From Eubacteriales Family XIII. Incertae Sedis bacterium (lineage in GTDB: Bacteria; Bacillota; Clostridia; Peptostreptococcales; Anaerovoracaceae): a DNA stretch of 9,140 nucleotides. Of this stretch, positions 1 through 6,419 are shown piece by piece. The stretch's first letter is position 1; every line of letters starts with the position of its first letter. The notes under the pieces were generated by a model, which saw only the letters and a list, made by a program, of their open reading frames with translations, did not search any database and had not been told where the DNA came from. The stretch spans positions 1 through 9,140 of the forward strand of contig JAITEX010000107.1 of NCBI GenBank assembly GCA_031281765.1. The letters run 5' to 3'. A program made the position numbers and the translations under genes.

Positions 1-51
1 CATATGGGCATCGTCGCGGGCATCGAACTCGGGTATCAGCCGAACAGGTAA
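1..51 (+). CDS. 3' end of an unidentified upstream gene (partial)
   Basis: The first frame reads HMGIVAGIELGYQPNR and then stops at TAA 49-51. Its codons (ggc atc gtc gcg ggc atc gaa ctc) match the usage of the genes that follow, and it ends 47 nt before the next start, the spacing expected inside an operon. This suggests that the transcription unit begins left of the window. Sixteen residues are too few to name a product, and I do not recognise the family. The frame of the next gene is also open back to the left edge, so the assignment rests on codon feel and the position of the stop. Confidence 0.35.
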   Translation, partial: HMGIVAGIELGYQPNR

Positions 52-98
52 GCCGGAGCGTAATAAGTACCGTACTGATAAGAAGGAGGATAGTCATT

Positions 99-827
99 AT
101 GCGTGACAAAATTCTGACCGCCGATGAGGCGGTGGCAAAGATAGGGGACGGCGCGACCGTTATGGTCGGAGGCTTTATGGCCTGCGGCACTCCGGAAATC
201 CTTATCGACGCGCTCGTGAGGAAGGGTTCGAGAAACCTGACCATCATCTGCAATGACGCGGGCGTTCCGGGCCGCGGCGTCGGCAAGCTGCTCACGAACG
301 GGCAAATCAAGAAGCTTATCGCTTCGCACGTGGGGCTGAACCCCGAGGTGGCGGAGCGAATGAATACCGACGACCCCGACCGCAAGCTGCAGTGCCAGCT
401 CGTACCGCAGGGCACGCTCGCAGAGCGCATCCGCTGCGGTTCGACGGGCCTCGGCGGCTTTCTGACGCCGACCGGCGTCGGCACCGTCATACAGGGCGGC
501 CGCATAGCCGACCCGAACGGCGGCGACGATCTCATCGATGTCGAGGAAAAGCAGGTCATCAACGTTGACGGCAGGGATTACCTGCTCGAGAAGCCGCTGC
601 GCGCGGATTTCGCGCTGATTCGCGGCAACAAGACGGACAAATTCGGCAACACCTGGTATAACGGCACGACGCGCACCTTCAATCCGATGATGGCGGGCGC
701 GGCCGACTATGTCATTGTGGGCACGGTCGAAATCGTTGAAATCGGCGAGATAGACCCGAATAATGTCGTGACGAGCGGCATTATGGTAGATGCAATCGTA
801 GGAGGTGAAAAACCATGGCAGATTTGA
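99..827 (+). CDS. atoD: Acetoacetate/butyrate-type CoA-transferase, subunit A (alpha)
   Basis: This is the 242-residue alpha subunit of a family I (3-oxoacid/SCOT-type) CoA-transferase, which moves CoA between acyl-CoA and a free carboxylate in the cytoplasm. It resembles E. coli AtoD and clostridial CtfA: VGGFMACGTPE at residues 23-33, IASHVGLNPE near 74-83, and LVPQGTLAERIRCG followed by the GLGGFLTPTGVGT stretch at about 101-129. It is about 20 residues longer than AtoD; the extra residues lie mainly at about 134-150 (acidic, after GVGTVIQGG) with a few near 89-99. The ATG at 99 is set by AAGGAGG at 83-89. The last 13 nt overlap subunit B in another frame, as is usual for co-translated subunits. 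The substrate cannot be read from sequence; acetoacetate, butyrate, glutarate or glutaconate are possible given the neighbours. It is not of the 320-residue GctA type. The symbol gives family resemblance, not proven substrate. Confidence 0.9.
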   Translation: MRDKILTADEAVAKIGDGATVMVGGFMACGTPEILIDALVRKGSRNLTIICNDAGVPGRGVGKLLTNGQIKKLIASHVGLNPEVAERMNTDDPDRKLQCQLVPQGTLAERIRCGSTGLGGFLTPTGVGTVIQGGRIADPNGGDDLIDVEEKQVINVDGRDYLLEKPLRADFALIRGNKTDKFGNTWYNGTTRTFNPMMAGAADYVIVGTVEIVEIGEIDPNNVVTSGIMVDAIVGGEKPWQI

Positions 828-1483
828 AAGATACAAGGGACCCGAAGACCATTATCGCGGCGCGCATCGCGTCCGAACTGAAGGATGGCGATGTGGTGAA
901 TCTCGGCATCGGGCTGCCCGAGCAGGTGGCGAACAATCTTCCCGAGGGCGTCGAGCTTGTCCTGCAGTCCGAGAACGGCATAATGGGTATGGGGCCGGCA
1001 GCTGAAGGCGGTAAGGAAAATGTCGATATAGTGAACGCGGGCGCGAAATACGTGACCGTGAACCCCGGCGCGATGTTCTTTGACTCGGCGACTTCGTTCG
1101 GGTTTATCCGCGGCGGCCATGTGGACGCGACGGTGCTTGGAGCGATGGAAGTCGACGAAAATGCCAATATCGCGAACTGGATCATTCCCGGTAAGATGGT
1201 GCCCGGCATGGGCGGCGCGATGGATCTCGTCGTCGGCGCGAAGAAGGTCATCGTCGGCATGATCCACACGCAGAAGGGTGCGCCGAAGATTTTGAAACAG
1301 TGTACGCTGCCTTTGACGGCGGTCGGCGTGGTCAGCGAAATCGTGACCGAGATGTGCGTATTCGAGTTCATTGATGGCAAGCTGACGCTGACGGAGCTTC
1401 ACCCCGACCATACGGTCGAGGAGGTGACGGCCGCCACCGCAGCCGGATTCGCAGTAGCCGATGATTTGAAACCGATGATTTAA
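815..1483 (+). CDS. atoA: Acetoacetate/butyrate-type CoA-transferase, subunit B (beta)
   Basis: This is the 222-residue beta subunit, which carries the catalytic glutamate of family I CoA-transferases. The motif QSENGIMGMGP at residues 51-61 places that glutamate at E53, where the covalent glutamyl-CoA intermediate would form. NLGIGLPEQVAN (29-40) and the glycine-rich PGMGGAMDLV stretch downstream are the other family hallmarks, and the length matches AtoA/CtfB. The start at 815 has AGGAGG at 800-805 inside the end of subunit A. Its role with subunit A is to charge an acid with CoA from acetyl-CoA, or to release butyrate or acetate from its CoA ester. No residue is visibly missing. The following gene starts 24 nt after the TAA, with its own AAGGAGG at 1494-1500. 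Confidence 0.92.
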   Translation: MADLKDTRDPKTIIAARIASELKDGDVVNLGIGLPEQVANNLPEGVELVLQSENGIMGMGPAAEGGKENVDIVNAGAKYVTVNPGAMFFDSATSFGFIRGGHVDATVLGAMEVDENANIANWIIPGKMVPGMGGAMDLVVGAKKVIVGMIHTQKGAPKILKQCTLPLTAVGVVSEIVTEMCVFEFIDGKLTLTELHPDHTVEEVTAATAAGFAVADDLKPMI

Positions 1484-1507
1484 CAGGAAACTGAAGGAGG
1501 AACAATA

Positions 1508-2677
1508 ATGGATTTTCAACTGACAGAAGAACATGATATGATTCGCGACACGGTACGTGACTTTGCGGAAAACAGGTGCGGACCGGGCGCGGAGGAGCGC
1601 GACGAAAATGAGGAATTCCCGGTAGATCTGTGGCATGAGGCTGCGGAGCTCGGGCTTTCCGGCATTACCTTCCCCGAGGACTTCGGCGGCGCCGGCATGG
1701 ACTATATCTCCTATGCCATCTGCGTCGAGGAGCTTTCGCGCGTGGATCCGTCCATGGGCGTCACGATTTCGGCGCATTCGAGCCTCGGTTCCAACCCGAT
1801 CAACCTCTTCGGTACGGATGAACAGAAGGAAAAGTATCTGACGCCGCTCGCCACGGGCGAAAAACTCGGGGCTTTCGGTCTGACGGAATCCATGGCGGGG
1901 ACCGACGCGTCCGGTACGCGCACGACGGCGGTGCTCGACGGCGACGAATATGTTATCAACGGGTCAAAGCTCTTTATCACAAACGGGTATTATGCCGATA
2001 CCTACGTGATAACGGCCCAGATGGACAAGGAGAAGGGCAACAAGGGCATCTCGATGTTCATCATCGAAAAGGATACCCCGGGATTCACGTTCGGCAAGAA
2101 AGAGAAGAAGATGGGTATCCGTTCGTCGGCCACCTATGAGCTTATCTTTGAAAACTGTCGCATCCCGAAGGAGAATATGCTCGGAGAGCAGGGCAAGGGC
2201 TTCAAGCAGGCGCTTACCACGCTTGATTACGGCCGCATCGGGATCGCGTCGCAGGCGCTCGGTATCGCGCAGGGCTCGTATGAGTTGGCGCTGAAATACT
2301 CGAAGGAACGGACGCAGTTCGGCAAGACGCTGTCGGAATTCCAGATAACGCAGTTCAAGCTCGCGGACATGGAAATCAAGATCGACGCGGCCCGGCTGCT
2401 CGTCTACAAGGCGGCGTGGATCGCTGACGCGCACCACACCGAAGGTTCCGGCGTTACGGCCGCCGACGTATCGAAATCGGCCGCCATCGCGAAGACCTTT
2501 GCGTCCGAAACGGCGAATGAGGTGGCGCGCCAGGGGGTGCAGATCCTCGGCGGATACGGTTATACGCGCGACTACGCGGCGGAACGCTTTATGCGCGACG
2601 CGAAGATCACGGAAATTTACGAGGGAACGAGTGAGGCGCAGAGGATGGTCATTGCCAGCCATATTTTGAGGGATTGA
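1508..2677 (+). CDS. Short-chain acyl-CoA dehydrogenase, butyryl-CoA dehydrogenase type
   Basis: This is a 389-residue FAD flavoprotein of the acyl-CoA dehydrogenase family, full length for the family. It introduces or removes the alpha-beta double bond of a short acyl-CoA and exchanges electrons with Etf, encoded next. Signature 1 is FGLTESMAGTDASG at 123-136 (SM replaces the common PN); FITNG lies at 156-160, QILGGYGY at 345-352, and the catalytic base is E372 in IYEGT. By eye it is closest to butyryl-CoA dehydrogenases of Clostridium and Megasphaera. In RVDPSMGVTIS (78-88), the position of human glutaryl-CoA dehydrogenase Arg94 is Gly84, so a glutaryl-CoA substrate is not supported by that residue. 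Context with a glutaconyl-CoA decarboxylase still leaves glutaryl-CoA possible. The ATG at 1508 follows AAGGAGG at 1494-1500. The family call is firm; the substrate is not. Confidence 0.9.
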   Translation: MDFQLTEEHDMIRDTVRDFAENRCGPGAEERDENEEFPVDLWHEAAELGLSGITFPEDFGGAGMDYISYAICVEELSRVDPSMGVTISAHSSLGSNPINLFGTDEQKEKYLTPLATGEKLGAFGLTESMAGTDASGTRTTAVLDGDEYVINGSKLFITNGYYADTYVITAQMDKEKGNKGISMFIIEKDTPGFTFGKKEKKMGIRSSATYELIFENCRIPKENMLGEQGKGFKQALTTLDYGRIGIASQALGIAQGSYELALKYSKERTQFGKTLSEFQITQFKLADMEIKIDAARLLVYKAAWIADAHHTEGSGVTAADVSKSAAIAKTFASETANEVARQGVQILGGYGYTRDYAAERFMRDAKITEIYEGTSEAQRMVIASHILRD

Positions 2678-2690
2678 AAGGAGAATTAAA

Positions 2691-3455
2691 ATGAATATAG
2701 TTGTTACGCTCAAGCAGACGTTTGATACGGAGGCGAAGATTGCGCTGAAGGACGGCAAGATCGACGATGCCGGCGTCAAACAGATTATCAATCCTTACGA
2801 TGAGTTTGCCATCGAGGAAGCGCTGAAAATCACGGAAGCGGACGGCGGCGAGGTGATTCTCGTCAGCGTCGGCGGCTCCGAAACCGTTATCCGCACGGGC
2901 CTTGCGATGGGCGCGGACCGCGCCGTTATCGTCAGCGATCCCGAACTTGCGGACGTGGACGAATGGGCTGGCGCCGAAGCGCTCGCGAAAGCCATCGGTA
3001 CGCTCGAATATGATTTCATCATCGGCGGGCGCATCGCGGTGGACGACGGCAGCGCCCAGGTCGGCATCCGTCTCGCGGAAGCCCTCGGCATCCCGTCGGT
3101 CAGCAGCATTCTGAAACTTGAGATTGCCGACGGCAAAGCGACCGCGGTCAGGGAAATCGATGGCGGCACGGAGACCATCGAGGTTCCGCTTCCCTCCGTT
3201 CTGACGGCGCAAAAGGGCCTCAATGAGCCGCGCCTTCCGAGCATGAAGGGCATAATGGCGGCAAAGCGGAAGGAAATAAAGACGCTGACGCTTGCGGATC
3301 TTGGCACTTCCGCCGCAGAGCTTGCGGCAAAGGCGAAAATTACGGATTACAGCCTCCCCACGCCGCGTACGGCGGGCAAGGTCATCCCCGGCGAACCCGC
3401 GGAAGCCGCGGCGGAGTTGGCGCGTCTGCTCAGGGAAGAAGCAAAGGTCATATGA
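2691..3455 (+). CDS. etfB: Electron transfer flavoprotein beta subunit
   Basis: This 254-residue EtfB forms a heterodimer with EtfA and accepts or donates the electrons of the acyl-CoA dehydrogenase. Visible marks are KQTFDTEAKI (8-17), INPYDEFAIEEAL (33-45), GGRIAVDDGSAQVG at 112-125 in the nucleotide-binding region, and the family signature with the dehydrogenase recognition loop, AQKGLNEPRLPSMKG at 173-187 followed by IMAAKRK. The protein ends REEAKVI. From memory, these features (TFDTE, NPYDE, EAKVI end) resemble Bacillus-type EtfB. Bifurcating EtfB from butyryl-CoA dehydrogenase complexes typically has VKQVPDT and GKQAIDGDTAQVGP instead. The ATG at 2691 follows the dehydrogenase stop by 13 nt, with AAAGGAG at 2677-2683. 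Etf membership is certain; the non-bifurcating subtype is an inference. Confidence 0.95.
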   Translation: MNIVVTLKQTFDTEAKIALKDGKIDDAGVKQIINPYDEFAIEEALKITEADGGEVILVSVGGSETVIRTGLAMGADRAVIVSDPELADVDEWAGAEALAKAIGTLEYDFIIGGRIAVDDGSAQVGIRLAEALGIPSVSSILKLEIADGKATAVREIDGGTETIEVPLPSVLTAQKGLNEPRLPSMKGIMAAKRKEIKTLTLADLGTSAAELAAKAKITDYSLPTPRTAGKVIPGEPAEAAAELARLLREEAKVI

Positions 3456-3518
3456 CACGCCCGTCTTTTTTCCGCAGGGCACGCACATAGGACATTATTA
3501 TAAAGGAGGAGAAATATC

Positions 3519-4505
3519 ATGTCTCAAGGAATTTGGATTTTTATAGAACACGCAAAGGGCGATATCCGGAAGGTCTCGCTTGAACTGCTGAGCCAGGGCC
3601 GCATTCTCGCCGACGAAAAGGGTGAGGAACTCGTTGCCGTCATTCTCGGCAAGGATGCCGCGGCGCTTGCGGATACGGTCGGCGCCTACGGTGCGGACAA
3701 GGCTGTCGTGGTCGAGGACGAAAAGCTCGCCGGCTATACGACAGGCGCCTATACTTCCGCGCTGAATACGGTCATCAGGAAGCTCGAACCGAGCGCGCTT
3801 TTGCTCGGGAACACCGCCATCGGCAAGGATCTCGCTCCGCGCCTCGCGCAGCGCCTTGGCGTCGGCATGGCGTCGGACGTGACGGGCATCGTTTCCGACG
3901 CGGATCATGTCCTCAGCTTCAAACGCCCGGTTTACGCGGGCAAGGCCTTTGCCGACCTCGTGCTGACCGAAACGCCCGTTATTGCGACGGTACGCCCGAA
4001 CACCTTCCCCGTGGCCGGGGCTGACGCGTCGAAAAAGGCCGAAGTCATTACGGAAAACGTAGAAATAGGCGCCGAGGACCTGCGGGCCATCGTCAAGGAA
4101 ATCGCGCTCGCCGCTTCAGAGCGCCCCGAACTGATCGAAGCCGACATCATCGTGTCCGGCGGACGCGGTATGAAGGGGCCTGAGAACTATGTGATTCTCG
4201 AGGAACTCGCTGATGTGATAGGCGCGGCTGTCGGCGCATCGCGCGCGGCCGTTGACGCGGGTTGGATCGATCAGAAGTTCCAGGTCGGCCAGACCGGAAA
4301 GACCGTTTCCCCGACGCTGTACATCGCGGCAGGCATTTCGGGCGCCATCCAGCACCTCGCGGGAATGGGTTCATCGAAGGTCATCGTCGCTATCAATAAG
4401 GACCCGGAGGCGAACATCTTCACGCTCGCCGATTATGGCATCGTCGGCGACCTGTTCGAGATCGTGCCGCTTTTGACCGAAGAATTCAAGAAATTGAATG
4501 CGTGA
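3519..4505 (+). CDS. etfA: Electron transfer flavoprotein alpha subunit
   Basis: This is the 328-residue EtfA, the FAD-binding partner of EtfB. The C-terminal FAD domain is complete: SGGRGMKGPENY at 213-224, GASRAAVDAGW at 239-249, QVGQTGKTVSPTLYIAAG at 256-273, then SGAIQHLAGM and INKDPEANIF at 292-301. The end, GDLFEIVPLLTEEFKKLNA, is again like Bacillus EtfA. There is no N-terminal ferredoxin extension. The ATG at 3519 is fixed by AAAGGAGG at 3502-3509 and an in-frame TAA at 3501-3503. The 63-nt gap from etfB is the longest in the operon; I see no convincing promoter or terminator in it. No Etf:quinone oxidoreductase gene lies nearby, so the next electron acceptor is not evident. Confidence 0.96.
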   Translation: MSQGIWIFIEHAKGDIRKVSLELLSQGRILADEKGEELVAVILGKDAAALADTVGAYGADKAVVVEDEKLAGYTTGAYTSALNTVIRKLEPSALLLGNTAIGKDLAPRLAQRLGVGMASDVTGIVSDADHVLSFKRPVYAGKAFADLVLTETPVIATVRPNTFPVAGADASKKAEVITENVEIGAEDLRAIVKEIALAASERPELIEADIIVSGGRGMKGPENYVILEELADVIGAAVGASRAAVDAGWIDQKFQVGQTGKTVSPTLYIAAGISGAIQHLAGMGSSKVIVAINKDPEANIFTLADYGIVGDLFEIVPLLTEEFKKLNA

Positions 4506-4520
4506 CGGGGAGGGCACATT

Positions 4521-6260
4521 ATGAAAAAAGGCTTTCCTTTACATCCGTATTATGAAAAAATGCCGGACATCGGCAGGAAACTGTCGCGACCGCAGGACGA
4601 CAACGTCGCTGAAATCAAGGCCGAGGAGGCTAAGGTAGCGGAAGCCATTGAGGTCGTCAAGGCCGCGGGCAAGGACCGCGCCGGCATGAACGACAAGGGC
4701 GAATGGGACGTCTGGCAGCGCATCGAATATCTCGTGGACCCGGGCACCTGGTGCCCGCTCCACACGATTTACAATTGGCGCGAGAACGTCGAGGGCCAGT
4801 CGAACGTCGTGGACGGCCTTGGCCGCATCGGCGGCAAGTGGGCCATCATCATCGCCTCGAATAATAAAATCATGGCAGGCGCGTGGCTCTCGGGCCAGGC
4901 GGACAATGTCCTGCGCGTGACCGACATCGCGAAACGGCTGCATCTGCCCTTAGTGTGGGTGTTGAACTGCAGCGGCGTTAAGCTGAACGAGCAGGAATTC
5001 ATCTTCCCGGACCGCCGCGGCAGCGGCGCGCCGTTCTTCCGCCATGCGGAACTGCAGAAGCTCGGCATACCTATTATCGTCGGCATCTACGGGACGAATC
5101 CTGCGGGCGGCGGTTATCACGGTATCAGCCCGACGATCCTTATCGCGCACAAGAACGCGAATATGGCGGTCGGCGGCGCGGGCATCGTCAGCGGCATGTC
5201 GCCGAAGGGCTTTATCGACGACGAGGTCGCCGAGGGGCTTATCAAAAATACGCGTATCTTCAAATCGACGCCTCCGGGGCGCGTGGAGATACATCAGAAC
5301 GGCACGGGATTCTTCCGCGACGTCTGCGATACGGAAGAAGAAGTGCTCGACGACATCAAGCGCTACATGGATACGCTTCCGGCCTACGACCCGACCTTCT
5401 TCCGCGTGGCGGAACCCGCCGAACCGAAGTACCCGGGCAAGGACCTCTACCACCTTGTACCCTTCAATCAGAAACGCGTCTACAATGTCTCCGATGTGCT
5501 GGGGCGCATCTTTGACGCGAGCGAGCATCTCGAATACCGTCCGGATTACGGCCCGGAAATGTACTGCGGCCTCGCGAAAATCGACGGCTTTGTCTGTGGC
5601 TTTATCGCGAATAATCAGGGCATGATGCCCGCGGGCTATCCGAAGTATGCGGACTATCCCGCTGTCGGCGGCAAGCTCTACCGCGAGGGCCTTATCAAGA
5701 TGAACGCTTTTGTGACGCTCTGCGGGCGCGACCGCATCCCGCTCATCTGGATTCAGGATACGACGGGCATCGACGTCGGCGATATCGCCGAAGAAGCCGA
5801 GATGCTCGGCCTCGGTATGTCGCTTATCTATTCGATAGAGCAGTCCGATCTGCCGATGATGACGGTGGTCCTGCGCAAGGGCTCGGCCGCAGCGCACTAT
5901 GTGCTCGGCGGGCCGCAGGCAAACAATAATAACGCCTTTACGCTCGGCACGGCGCTGACGGAAATATACGTCATGCACGGGGAAACGGCGGCCGCGGCTA
6001 TGTACGCGCGCCGGCTCGTCAAGGACAAGGACGCGGGCAAACCGCTCGACGGCACCATAGCGAAGATGAACGAAATCATCGATATGTACGTCGAAAAGTC
6101 GCGCCCCATCTACTGCGCTGAGCACGGCCTCGTCGACGAGATAGTCAACCTGCCGGATATACGCAAGTATTGCAAGGCATTTGTCGGCTGTTTCTATCAG
6201 AATCCCGAATCCTTCTGCGCGGTCCATCAACAGATCACGCCGCGCATCATAAAAGGCTGA
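4521..6260 (+). CDS. gcdA: Glutaconyl-CoA decarboxylase alpha subunit (carboxyltransferase)
   Basis: This 579-residue acyl-CoA carboxyltransferase transfers the carboxyl group of glutaconyl-CoA to biotin, giving crotonyl-CoA. In the full complex a biotin carrier (gamma) and a membrane subunit (beta) then release CO2 while exporting sodium. It aligns by eye along its length with Acidaminococcus fermentans GcdA (about 587 aa): two crotonase-like halves, with GTNPAGGGYHGISP at 191-204 in the first and TTGIDVG (414-420), RKGSAAAHYVLGGPQ (452-466) and NNNNAF in the second. The start at 4521 has GGGGAGGG at 4507-4514, and the gene begins 15 nt after etfA. It is the last gene of the operon; no beta, gamma or delta subunit gene follows. 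A methylmalonyl-CoA decarboxylase alpha subunit is the main alternative but is usually nearer 510 aa and less similar. Confidence 0.9.
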   Translation: MKKGFPLHPYYEKMPDIGRKLSRPQDDNVAEIKAEEAKVAEAIEVVKAAGKDRAGMNDKGEWDVWQRIEYLVDPGTWCPLHTIYNWRENVEGQSNVVDGLGRIGGKWAIIIASNNKIMAGAWLSGQADNVLRVTDIAKRLHLPLVWVLNCSGVKLNEQEFIFPDRRGSGAPFFRHAELQKLGIPIIVGIYGTNPAGGGYHGISPTILIAHKNANMAVGGAGIVSGMSPKGFIDDEVAEGLIKNTRIFKSTPPGRVEIHQNGTGFFRDVCDTEEEVLDDIKRYMDTLPAYDPTFFRVAEPAEPKYPGKDLYHLVPFNQKRVYNVSDVLGRIFDASEHLEYRPDYGPEMYCGLAKIDGFVCGFIANNQGMMPAGYPKYADYPAVGGKLYREGLIKMNAFVTLCGRDRIPLIWIQDTTGIDVGDIAEEAEMLGLGMSLIYSIEQSDLPMMTVVLRKGSAAAHYVLGGPQANNNNAFTLGTALTEIYVMHGETAAAAMYARRLVKDKDAGKPLDGTIAKMNEIIDMYVEKSRPIYCAEHGLVDEIVNLPDIRKYCKAFVGCFYQNPESFCAVHQQITPRIIKG

Positions 6261-6270
6261 CGCCGTGTGA

Positions 6271-6289
6271 CTTTGCTCCCTCAGCAAAG
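6271..6289 (+). repeat. Perfect 7-bp inverted repeat after gcdA
   Basis: CTTTGCT (6271-6277) and AGCAAAG (6283-6289) are exact reverse complements around a 5-nt loop, starting 10 nt after the gcdA stop. There is no T-run behind it, so it is not a standard intrinsic terminator. It may be an mRNA 3'-end stabilising stem, or part of a dispersed palindromic element together with the next hairpin. Confidence 0.6.
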
Positions 6290-6307
6290 GAACCATACGT
6301 AACATTT

Positions 6308-6339
6308 GGCAGAGCCGCTTCGCAAGAGGCGGCTTTGCC
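6308..6339 (+). terminator. Strong 14-bp hairpin with GCAA loop; possible operon end
   Basis: GGCAGAGCCGCTTC (6308-6321) pairs with GAGGCGGCTTTGCC (6326-6339). The stem has 14 consecutive pairs including two G-U, closed by a GCAA tetraloop of the stable GNRA class. It sits between gcdA and the promoter of the regulator, where a terminator would be expected. The sequence after it is GCTATACAAAG, without a T-run, so factor-independent termination is doubtful. An RNA-end stabiliser or a repeat element is equally possible. Confidence 0.4.
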
Positions 6340-6341
6340 GC

Positions 6342-6371
6342 TATACAAAGCGCCTGATTGTATGGTATAAT
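6342..6371 (+). promoter_or_regulatory. Sigma-70-type promoter of the regulator gene
   Basis: A perfect TATAAT (6366-6371) is preceded by TG one base upstream (6363-6364), an extended -10 element. TATACA at 6342-6347, 18 bp upstream, matches TTGACA at four of six positions. The predicted start of transcription is near 6378, giving a leader of about 42 nt. This promoter lies inside the in-frame extension upstream of the regulator, which supports the ATG at 6420 as its start. The activator would thus be made by housekeeping polymerase. Confidence 0.75.
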
Positions 6372-6380
6372 GAGGTGTCA

Positions 6381-6398
6381 TGTACGGTTTTCCGTACA
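6381..6398 (+). promoter_or_regulatory. Perfect 18-bp palindrome, candidate operator for autoregulation
   Basis: TGTACGG (6381-6387) and CCGTACA (6392-6398) are perfect inverted halves separated by TTTT. The site starts about 3 bp after the predicted transcription start and ends 22 nt before the start codon. Its TGTA-N10-TACA layout over 18 bp resembles the boxes bound by Fis-type activators such as TyrR. Binding here would repress the regulator gene. A leader RNA hairpin is the alternative. Confidence 0.5.
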
Positions 6399-6419
6399 AT
6401 TTCATTTGTTGAGGGACCA

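Noticed and set aside
1..20. TGGGCA...GGGCA resembling a -24/-12 promoter at the left edge
   Set aside because: It lacks the TTGC element and the GC at -12 in correct spacing, and it lies within apparent coding sequence of the upstream gene.
707..3488. Several overlapping minus-strand open frames opposite the CoA-transferase, dehydrogenase and etfB genes
   Set aside because: They are low-complexity Arg/Ala-rich translations that overlap each other and real genes, with no start signals.
3456..3518. Possible terminator or internal promoter between etfB and etfA
   Set aside because: Only a 4-bp GCCC/GGGC pairing flanks the T-run, and no -35/-10 pair with acceptable spacing is present.
4950..6305. 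Minus-strand open frame opposite gcdA (about 450 codons)
   Set aside because: It is an arginine/histidine/aspartate-rich shadow of a clearly conserved plus-strand gene, with no family motif.
6307..6324. Sigma-54-like TGGCA...TTCGCA match
   Set aside because: The spacing between the GG and GC elements is two bases too long for a -24/-12 promoter, and the sequence is fully explained by the hairpin stem.
6170..6370. Short plus-strand open frame spanning the gcdA end and the gap
   Set aside because: It overlaps gcdA in another frame, has no ribosome site and runs through the hairpins.
6306..6419. In-frame 38-codon upstream extension of the regulator from TTG 6306
   Set aside because: It contains the 14-bp hairpin, the TATAAT promoter and the palindrome; the ATG at 6420 has its own ribosome site and gives the natural start of the CBS region.
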